Of a stretch of 46,919 nt of DNA, positions 41,801-46,919 are shown piece after piece (within the stretch, counting starts at the first letter, position 1; each line of letters begins with the position of its first letter). A model generated the notes under the pieces. That model was not told the DNA's origin, searched no databases, and was given only the letters and a program-made list of their open reading frames with translations. Position numbers and translations under genes: made by a program. Source of the DNA: Mageeibacillus sp. UBA1212 (GTDB lineage: Bacteria > Bacillota > Clostridia > UBA1212); assembly GCA_002309655.1 (NCBI GenBank), contig DBXM01000019.1, positions 7,009 through 53,927 on the forward strand, written 5' to 3'.

Positions 41801-42542
41801 GGCGGTTGAAGACGCGGGCGGAGACGCAAGGATATTCGTGGTCAGAAATCTGACGGCCGAGGACATCAAAAAGTCGGTCGAAGACTTCGCTGCGGAGGTC
41901 AGGAATGCGCAGGCGGTGTTCATTCCCGGCGGTTTTTCGGGAGGCGACGAACCGGACGGCAGCGGCAAGTTCATCACCGCGTTTTTCAGGAACCCGGAGA
42001 TTAAGGACGCGGTGAGCGACCTTCTCGACACGCGCGAAGGCCTCATGTGCGGCATCTGCAACGGCTTCCAGGCCCTTATCAAGCTGGGGCTCGTTCCGTT
42101 CGGAAAAATTACAGACGCGGACGAAAACTCCCCCACCCTCACATTTAATACGATCGGCCGCCACCAGTCCCGGATCGTCCGCACGAGAATCTGCTCCGTC
42201 AAGTCGCCCTGGCTCTCCCTCGTGAACGTCGGCGACGTCATCTCGGTCCCGATCTCCCACGGCGAAGGCCGCTTCATTGCCGACCCGGCTCTCATCGAAA
42301 AGCTGGCGGCAAACGGCCAGATCGCAACCCAGTACGCGGACCTTGACGGGAACGCCACGGAGGACATCCGCTTCAACCCCAACGGTTCGATGTTCGCGGT
42401 AGAGGGCATCACCTCGCCTGACGGCCGCGTGTTCGGCAAAATGGGCCACAGCGAACGCACCGGCAAGGATTTGTACAAGAACGTGCCGGGGAACTACGAT
42501 TTGAGGATGTTCGAGGCTGCGGTGAAGTATTTTAAAGGCTGA
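38826..42542 (+). CDS. purL: Phosphoribosylformylglycinamidine synthase, single-chain
   Basis: A 1238-residue large PurL containing synthetase and glutaminase in one chain. In order: a PurS-like N-terminus, the linker with TYWSDHCRHTTF, ATP/FGAR segments (KNETHNHPTEIEPFGGAAT, IGGATGSSKAHNA, SVGGKDSMSGSFEK), and a C-terminal glutaminase starting near residue 975 (PVFLIPAFPGTNCEYDS) with the nucleophile Cys1078 in CGICNGFQ and the His-Glu pair in SHGEGRF. It converts FGAR to FGAM. The glutaminase here is intact, unlike that of the PurF homologue. Last gene of the operon, with GAGGT five bases before the ATG and a strong terminator behind it. Confidence 0.96.
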   Translation: MVYRVYVEKKKEFAHEAAALLQDAKGLLGIGGLESVRVVNRYDAENITRELFDYAVKTVFSEPQVDTAGGELQGTEGAAAVFATEYLPGQFDQRADSAAQCIQIISRGERPLVRSAKVYILEGTLTENDIKAFKKYVINPVEAREADLALPDTLKADYYIPETVKTLQGFTELDEEGLKEFISAHGLAMDAGDAAFCRDYFRSEHRDPTITEIRMIDTYWSDHCRHTTFLTHIDSVKFEDELLEKTYAEYLAAREETGAKKPVCLMDVATAALKLLKKCGMLKKLDESEEINACTVKIEIEADGKKEPWLLLFKNETHNHPTEIEPFGGAATCIGGAIRDPLSGRSYVYGAMRVTGAADPLVPVSETIPGKLPQRKIVTTAAAGYSSYGNQIGLATGIVDEIYHPGYAAKRMEIGAVIAAAPAENVRRERPVPGDVVILLGGATGRDGIGGATGSSKAHNARSVETCGAEVQKGNAPEERKLQRLFRNPEASKLIKRCNDFGAGGVSVAIGELADGLKIDLNAVPRKYEGLDGTELAISESQERMAVVVGKEDEKRFLELAAAENLRACRVAEVTEDPRLTMFWNGRKIVDISREFLNSNGAEKHITIAPKAAIYKPVPVKGSFAENMRRVATDLNTCSKRGLSERFDSTIGAGTVLMPFGGKCQMTPAQAMVQKISVEKKHTCDCSLMAFGFNPFVSEQSPYHGAYFAVIESVSKLIASGASFNDVYLTFQEYFEKPGSDPKRWGKPLAALLGAFKAQTELGIASVGGKDSMSGSFEKLDVPPTLVSFAVTTEKTQSIVSPEFKKAGHSVYFLLPEYDENGLPETGSFLKNIETVTKLTRSGKAVACYTPGMGGAAEAVMKMAFGNALGFDFSTGVSLDDLFGCRYGSFVIEVENGVEVPGALLLGKVTDSVSFTRGNEHVPAAALLSAYEGKLEPVYPAYTGDKPAKVPNFAYNSEKFTKRPGAVHAGKARPVFLIPAFPGTNCEYDSAKAVEDAGGDARIFVVRNLTAEDIKKSVEDFAAEVRNAQAVFIPGGFSGGDEPDGSGKFITAFFRNPEIKDAVSDLLDTREGLMCGICNGFQALIKLGLVPFGKITDADENSPTLTFNTIGRHQSRIVRTRICSVKSPWLSLVNVGDVISVPISHGEGRFIADPALIEKLAANGQIATQYADLDGNATEDIRFNPNGSMFAVEGITSPDGRVFGKMGHSERTGKDLYKNVPGNYDLRMFEAAVKYFKG

Positions 42543-42566
42543 AAACAGTTCTTTAACGGAAATTGA

Positions 42567-42616
42567 AAGGCCTGCCCCCGCTTCAAAAACTGTCGCGGGG
42601 GCAGGCCTTCTTTTTA
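42567..42616 (+). terminator. Terminator of the purine operon
   Basis: A 15-bp perfect stem pairs AAGGCCTGCCCCCGC (42567-42581) with its complement (42595-42609), followed by CTTTTTAT. The minus-strand side has AA-rich flanking bases (TTTCAATT on that strand), so it may also stop the convergent glycosidase gene. Confidence 0.9.
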
Positions 42617-42631
42617 TAACTAAACTAAAGT

Positions 42632-44878
42632 TTATTCTTCCTTATCTTTTCTCTTCTTCGCCACCGCCAAAACAATCAAGACAGCGGCAACAGCCAGCAG
42701 TGCGGCGCCGGCAGCGCCCCAAATCAGTGCCTTCTTAAGTGAAGAATTCCCGCCGGGTTCCGCAGTGCCGCCCTGAGGCGTCTCAGGCGGATTCTGACCG
42801 TCTTCATCCGGGCCGGGAGTAGTTTCACCTCCGGGAACAGGCGTGTCCGTATTTTGCTCCTGAGGGCTCTCAGTGGGATTCTGCGTGCCGCTCGAAGGCT
42901 TGTCCGAGGGCTCCGGTGTCGGGGTGGGTGTCGGAGTAGGAGACGGCGTGGGAGTAGGAGTATCCGTCGGCGTGGGAGTTGGCGTATCCGTCGGCTCAGG
43001 CGTCGGAGTGTCGGTGGGCGCGACTGTAGGCGTCGGAGTAGGTGTAGGCGTTGGCGTGGGGGCTGGTGTTGGTGTTGGTGTTGGAGTCGGCGTAGGAGTT
43101 TCTGTCGGTTGCTCCGTAGGAACCGGACCTGCCCCGCCTACTCCCATATAGTTCACGGTCCATATATGGAACTCGCCGCCCGAAGACGTTTTCGCGTAAA
43201 CCTTTATCTCGTGGCTGCCATTGGACACCGACACCTTCACCTCGAACCGCGAATAGTCCGCCGACGCACCCTGAAGCGCCTGCGCGGCCCCCTTGATCGC
43301 GTCGATGTCGGCCGGCATCTTCACCTTGAAAGATTCGTCGTAAATGTGCTCGCCGCCGTCGACTGAGTAGCCAAATTCACGTATTTTGCCGTAGAGTTCG
43401 TTGCACGCGAACCAGCCGTAGCAGCCCACGTGACTGCAATCGTCCCCGCTTATGACACCCAGATCGATGCTGTCGGCGATGTTCCCCTGCGGAACGATGT
43501 CGACCTTCCCGCCGCCGTAGTCGTAGGCGAGCGCCCTGTCCCTGGAGACCGTCGGCTCCTTCCCGGTGACGCGCGAAAGAACGATCGAATTGATGACCGA
43601 CCTCGCGGTGCCGTCGCTGGGCCTGTTCACGACCTCGTAGGCGCCGGAGGAGTTGATGTTGACCATGTCCGCGCTGCCGCCGCCGTCCAGCAGGAACGCG
43701 TTCTCAACGCCGAGCTTGATCAAAACCTCGGCCATGTCGATGATCTTGAACCCCACCGCGTATCCGGACTGTCTGCCGTCCATCGTTATGAACACGACCG
43801 AACCGTCCGCCTTGTTCCCTATTATGGAAGTCGGGTAGCGCGTGGAGTCGCCGATTCCGGTGGATTTTCCGTTCCTGACGAGGATCATGTGGCCGCCGAC
43901 AGCGTTCACAACCTCCTGCCAGATTGCGTTGTCCTTCGAGGTGCCCTTGAGCGTGAACGTGAACTCGACTTCGTCGCCGACCTTGATTCCGTTGACCTTG
44001 TTGATATAACGGGTGCCGCGGGCGGTTATGATGAAGCGGTTTTCCTTCATGGCCTGGCGCGCCTGTCCCGGCTCGCTTATCGCGGTCACTTTTCCTCTGA
44101 TCACCGAATCCTGCTTAACGCAGTAGTCGAAATCGCAGTCGATGTAGATCTCGTACGCGTCGCTCAGGCAGTAGTCGGAGGCCGGCCCCTTGTCGGAGTA
44201 GAGCATTATCGCTCCGTCGGAGGGAAGTCTGTTAAAACCGGTAACAGTGACCGAACCCATATCCGGCTGCGTGGGAACGTTCATTTTGACCTTCAAAGTG
44301 GGCGTTCCGAGAACGGTCCTGCCGTCCGCCGTAATTCCGAAGCAGTCAAACGCTCCCTCGTAGGGCGTCTCGGCCGTGGTGTGGCCTCCGCAGACTATCT
44401 CGCCGTTGTAGATCGAAATGCCGCGGGGCAGTTCCAGCGCCTTTGTGACAACCGGGTCGTTGCAGCCGCCGTAGGTCGTTCCGCTTCCCTGCACCCGTGA
44501 ATGCGCGTAGCTGACCGTCCAAAGGTCGCCGTTGATTCCCGCGATCGGTATCTTGGTGCCGGCGGAATCCGATTTTATCTTCTCCATCGTCTTTTTGGTG
44601 CTCACGCGGCTGTTGAGCCAGGAGCCCTTGTTGGTGACGTCCAGCGTCAGGTCTTCGCGCCGCGGGTCGAATTCGGTCACCCAGAACGACTGCTGCCCGT
44701 ACTTGGAGTCCTTCGAGAGAGTAACGTGCGTGCAGATAACGCCGTCGTAGAGCTCGGTGGCAGTTCGTGAAGTCTCGCCGTCGAATTTCTCGTCCGGGAA
44801 CGCGATTGCGGGAAGCGAACCCAGGAACAGCGACGCCGCGGCAGCCAGAATTACAATCGATTTTAACACTTTTTTCAT
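42632..44878 (-). CDS. Secreted phosphodiester glycosidase (NAGPA domain), membrane-anchored
   Basis: 748 residues. The signal peptide (MKKVLKSIVILAAAASLFLG) is followed by the phosphodiester glycosidase domain (about residues 60-440): IPIAGINGDLWTVSY, TSIIGNKADGSVVFITMDGR with QSG, and AFLLDGGGSADMVNINSSGA near residue 395, the typical GGGSxxM metal/active site. The family includes the mammalian 'uncovering enzyme' that removes GlcNAc from a phosphodiester, and bacterial proteins acting on wall or capsule phosphodiesters. Next come a module shared with the surface protein at 27451-29439 (CYGWFACNELYG, EFGYSVDGGEHI), a Pro-Thr linker, and a C-terminal helix with KKRKDKEE. It may trim the phosphodiester-linked decorations that the LicD genes suggest. 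Confidence 0.88.
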   Translation of the reverse strand: MKKVLKSIVILAAAASLFLGSLPAIAFPDEKFDGETSRTATELYDGVICTHVTLSKDSKYGQQSFWVTEFDPRREDLTLDVTNKGSWLNSRVSTKKTMEKIKSDSAGTKIPIAGINGDLWTVSYAHSRVQGSGTTYGGCNDPVVTKALELPRGISIYNGEIVCGGHTTAETPYEGAFDCFGITADGRTVLGTPTLKVKMNVPTQPDMGSVTVTGFNRLPSDGAIMLYSDKGPASDYCLSDAYEIYIDCDFDYCVKQDSVIRGKVTAISEPGQARQAMKENRFIITARGTRYINKVNGIKVGDEVEFTFTLKGTSKDNAIWQEVVNAVGGHMILVRNGKSTGIGDSTRYPTSIIGNKADGSVVFITMDGRQSGYAVGFKIIDMAEVLIKLGVENAFLLDGGGSADMVNINSSGAYEVVNRPSDGTARSVINSIVLSRVTGKEPTVSRDRALAYDYGGGKVDIVPQGNIADSIDLGVISGDDCSHVGCYGWFACNELYGKIREFGYSVDGGEHIYDESFKVKMPADIDAIKGAAQALQGASADYSRFEVKVSVSNGSHEIKVYAKTSSGGEFHIWTVNYMGVGGAGPVPTEQPTETPTPTPTPTPTPAPTPTPTPTPTPTVAPTDTPTPEPTDTPTPTPTDTPTPTPSPTPTPTPTPEPSDKPSSGTQNPTESPQEQNTDTPVPGGETTPGPDEDGQNPPETPQGGTAEPGGNSSLKKALIWGAAGAALLAVAAVLIVLAVAKKRKDKEE
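42912..43109 (-). repeat. Pro-Thr low-complexity repeat in the glycosidase gene
   Basis: Repeated GGTGT/GGAGT units code a PTPTPTPAP linker between the folded part and the membrane anchor. Such tracts often vary in length by slippage. Confidence 0.85.
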
Positions 44879-44941
44879 TTGATTTTTCCCTTATTTTAGG
44901 CGCAAAACGCGCTTCGTTCTCTTTCAGCAAAACCTTTAATC

Positions 44942-44969
44942 AAAAAGCCGCGGTCGCATCCGCCGCGGC
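44942..44969 (-). terminator. Terminator of rmlA
   Basis: On the minus strand GCCGCGG (44969-44963) pairs with CCGCGGC (44953-44947), then TTTTT (44946-44942). The next gene on this strand starts 64 bases later, so it should have its own promoter, which I could not pin down. Confidence 0.85.
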
Positions 44970-44979
44970 ACATGATAGT

Positions 44980-45849
44980 TTAAAGTGACAGAATATACTT
45001 CCCGTAGTCGGAAAACGCGAGCTTTTCGCCCTCCGCGCGAAGCTGCTCCTTCGTGATGAAGCCCCTTCTCCACGCGACCTCCTCGAGGCAGGAAACATAA
45101 AAGCCCTGGTTGTTCTGAACAGTCTCGATGAACTCGGAAGCCCTGAGAAGTCTCTCCGGCGTGCCGGTGTCCAGCCACGCGAATCCGCGCCCGAACTGCG
45201 TACAGTAGAGCGTCCCGCGTTTCAGAAACGCCTCGTTAACCGACGTGATCTCAAGCTCGCCGCGCGCCGACGGCTTGATCTCCGACGCGACTTTAACGAC
45301 CTCGCCGCTGTAAAAATACAGCCCCGGGATCGCGTAGTCGGACTTTGGCTTTGAAGGCTTCTCCTCCACGGAGATCACCTTGTTCGCGCCGTCGAACTCG
45401 ACAACGCCGAAATCGGACGGATTTTTGACCATGTAGCCGAAAATGACCGCCTCCGACTCCCCGCTCTCGATCATGCCGCGCGCCTCGGAAAGTGCCGCGG
45501 TAAGATCCTGGCCGTAGAAAATATTGTCACCGAGAATCAGGCAGACGCCGTCGTCGCCGATGAAGTCACGGCCTATAATGAAGCTCTCGGCTATCCCCCT
45601 CGGCTCCTCCTGGACCTTGTACGAAATTTTGACCCCGAGGCGGCTGCCGTTCCCGAACAGGCTCTTGTAGAGCCCGAGGCTCGCGCGGTCCGTGATGAGA
45701 AGAATGTCCCTTATTCCCGCGAGTAAAAGAACCGACATCGGGTAGTAGATCATTGGTTTGTCGTAAACGGGAAGCAGCTGCTTCGAGACGGCCTGCGTCA
45801 TCGGATACATCCGGGTTCCCTTCCCGCCGGCAAGAATAATGCCTTTCAT
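44980..45849 (-). CDS. rmlA: Glucose-1-phosphate thymidylyltransferase
   Basis: A 289-residue RmlA, usual length. GIILAGGKGTRMYPMTQAVS, KQLLPVYDKPMIYYPMSVLL, LILGDNIFYGQDL and VEEKPSKPKSDYAIPGLYFY are diagnostic. It makes dTDP-glucose, the first step to dTDP-rhamnose and other deoxysugars, in the cytoplasm. The rmlB, C and D genes are not in the window; the gene is monocistronic between its own promoter and terminator. The ribosome site is AAGGTC, nine bases before the ATG. Its product could feed the capsule locus at 11-26 kb. Confidence 0.95.
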   Translation of the reverse strand: MKGIILAGGKGTRMYPMTQAVSKQLLPVYDKPMIYYPMSVLLLAGIRDILLITDRASLGLYKSLFGNGSRLGVKISYKVQEEPRGIAESFIIGRDFIGDDGVCLILGDNIFYGQDLTAALSEARGMIESGESEAVIFGYMVKNPSDFGVVEFDGANKVISVEEKPSKPKSDYAIPGLYFYSGEVVKVASEIKPSARGELEITSVNEAFLKRGTLYCTQFGRGFAWLDTGTPERLLRASEFIETVQNNQGFYVSCLEEVAWRRGFITKEQLRAEGEKLAFSDYGKYILSL

Positions 45850-45924
45850 AAACTTCGACCTTTCGTTTTAATTCCGCGCTCCGGCACTTTAACGCCACCG
45901 CGCGGCTTGTCTTTTTCCGCTTTT

Positions 45925-45954
45925 ATGATACCACGCGGAAGGGGCAAATTGCAA
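45925..45954 (-). promoter_or_regulatory. Promoter of rmlA
   Basis: On the minus strand TTGCAA (45954-45949), 18 bases, TATCAT (45930-45925). Moderate match. The gap 45850-46198 otherwise shows no gene. Confidence 0.55.
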
Positions 45955-46150
45955 GAATAAAGAAATGGCACCGACGCTGATTCTAATAAGGATTCTTTTA
46001 GTATTACTGTGCCCTCAATGAAGACGGATACTGGGAGTGTTTCTTTATAATTTAAAAATTTCCTGAAAAAACAGTGATTATCCTCGTCTTCTTTAGAAGG
46101 ATTTTTTATTGATGTCCCATGGCCGACTTCTCTTCTTAAGGATATTCCGG

Positions 46151-46202
46151 ACAGTCAAATAGCGCCGTTTTTACTGCGCTATGATTTATTCGTTTTGACT
46201 GT
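46151..46202. repeat. Nested inverted repeat beside the transposase remnant
   Basis: The outer arms ACAGTCAAA (46151-46159) and TTTGACTGT (46194-46202) enclose TAGCGC (46160-46165) and GCGCTA (46176-46181). It could be an old IS-related structure or a cruciform; the T-runs around it do not make a clean terminator. Confidence 0.6.
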
Positions 46203-46372
46203 TTAAAAAAGGATTTTTTTACAGGAGAGAATATGATACAATAAACGAGGTGGAGAGATACATATTCTACTACATTGAGATAGTCTATAACAGAAAGCGG
46301 TTACACATCAACCCGGGTTACATGAGTCCGGTCGCCTACCGCTTGAAGGAAATGGAAGCAAAAGCAGTATGA
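46199..46372 (+). pseudogene. C-terminal remnant of an IS3-family transposase
   Basis: An open frame of 57 codons, ending at TGA 46370-46372, reads EYDTINEVERYIFYYIEIVY and NRKRLHINPGYMSPVAYRLK. This is the conserved end of IS3-family (IS150-like) transposase OrfB, the YIE-x-YN-x-KR-x-H-x-x-x-GY-x-SP pattern. The catalytic core with the DDE residues other than the last segment is absent, and there is no start codon or ribosome site, so it is inactive. Sequence after it (to about 46440) includes TTACTATTTTTGTACC, possibly the old right end. AT-rich compared with the rest of the window. Confidence 0.85.
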
Positions 46373-46548
46373 AAGAAGGTACACATATGGCATAAAACCC
46401 ACTACAAAAAAACATACCAGTCCAATTACTATTTTTGTACCATACGGATGAATAGAGTGTCTCTTTGTTACTGCTTGAATGTCACTTATATATGATTATT
46501 TAGGCTCATTGTATTTTGACGATGTGCATAAAGAGGAAGGAGAATAAA

Positions 46549-46919
46549 ATGAATCATTCTGTATATGTATATCTGCGTCGAAATGATTTTGACGAAATAA
46601 TCAATTTGATATCATCAGTACATTACATTATAATTTCGTATAAAGGTGAAGTGCTGAAAGAACCACAATTTGATTCTATCGAAAATCAAGAGTTTAATAT
46701 TTATTCAAGAAATATCGTTCAGGATAATAGTATTGATCTTAATCAAGTTAGTGATTATGATCATATTGCTGTTACACAGCAGAGAGTCATTGGCGGGATG
46801 CTTCAGCCTATGAGTATAATTCTTGTATCACGTCAACAGGATGATGCGAAAAAGAATGAGGTTATTTCGTTGTATAATTGCATCAAAAAGCACATAAAAA
46901 AGAATTATGTCATCTCATC
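46549..46919 (+). CDS. Unrecognised protein, 3' end beyond the window
   Basis: At least 123 residues, starting MNHSVYVYLRRNDFDEIINL and continuing through DYDHIAVTQQRVIGGMLQPM and a Lys-rich KKHIKKNYVIS. I do not recognise the family. It has an excellent ribosome site (GGAAGGAG, seven bases before the ATG) and an open frame to the window edge, so it is very probably a real gene. Codon use is strongly AT-rich, unlike the GC-rich genes elsewhere, and it lies directly after an IS3 remnant, which suggests horizontal acquisition. No signal peptide or membrane segment in the visible part. Confidence 0.7.
   Translation, partial: MNHSVYVYLRRNDFDEIINLISSVHYIIISYKGEVLKEPQFDSIENQEFNIYSRNIVQDNSIDLNQVSDYDHIAVTQQRVIGGMLQPMSIILVSRQQDDAKKNEVISLYNCIKKHIKKNYVIS

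Noticed and set aside
42854..43366. Tandem repeat resembling a satellite or CRISPR-like array
   Set aside because: The unit is only five to six bases and codes a Pro-Thr linker; there are no spacers.
46199..46372. Functional insertion sequence
   Set aside because: Only the last ~50 residues of the transposase are present and no left end was found.

Overview
The window looks like chromosomal DNA of a Gram-positive anaerobe of the class Clostridia (Bacillota), probably an uncultured gut lineage. This is an inference from several features: a high-GC body with strong GGAGG ribosome sites, two-subunit transketolase, EpsG/LicD-type capsule genes, surface proteins with Thr-Glu-Ala-Pro stalks, and a purine operon that pairs a PurO-type IMP cyclohydrolase with a stand-alone AICAR formyltransferase. 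No rRNA, tRNA, CRISPR array or complete insertion sequence was seen.

Layout. 1-2.9 kb (minus strand): a DegV protein cut by the window edge, then split transketolase genes whose promoter contains a 16-bp palindrome. 3.0-6.3 kb: an SGNH hydrolase divergent from a family-2 glycosidase, then a YwaF-like membrane protein. 6.4-11.1 kb (minus): an amino-sugar cassette of two paralogous SIS proteins, a BadF/NagK-type kinase, a nucleotidyltransferase and NagB. 11.3-25.8 kb (minus): a capsule or wall-glycan locus. It holds a polyprenyl glycosylphosphotransferase, four glycosyltransferases, an EpsG polymerase, a flippase, three LicD-family transferases, two different cytidylyltransferases (TarI/IspD-like and TagD-like), an ornithine-cyclodeaminase-family protein, CapE and a NeuD-like acyltransferase. 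A near-consensus promoter, tandem repeats and a structured leader sit at its head. 26.1-29.4 kb (minus): a separately transcribed glycosyltransferase and a 662-residue anchored surface protein.

29.6-42.5 kb (plus): the operon purE-purC-purF-purM-FNT channel-purN-purO-AICARFT-purD-purL. It opens with a consensus promoter and a clearly recognisable ZTP (pfl) riboswitch whose last helix overlaps an intrinsic terminator. Together the genes cover most of the route from PRPP to IMP. purK and purB are not in the window. Three points stand out: a formate/nitrite-family channel lies inside the operon, the PurF homologue lacks the N-terminal cysteine nucleophile, and the usual bifunctional PurH is replaced by two proteins. 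The arrangement reads as a response to one-carbon shortage: ZTP builds up when 10-formyl-THF is low, and the switch would then turn on purine synthesis plus a candidate formate channel.

42.6-45.9 kb (minus): a secreted phosphodiester glycosidase that shares a sequence module with the 662-residue surface protein, and RmlA. 46-46.9 kb: an AT-rich end with a decayed IS3-family transposase tail and the start of an unrecognised gene, which looks like an acquired segment.
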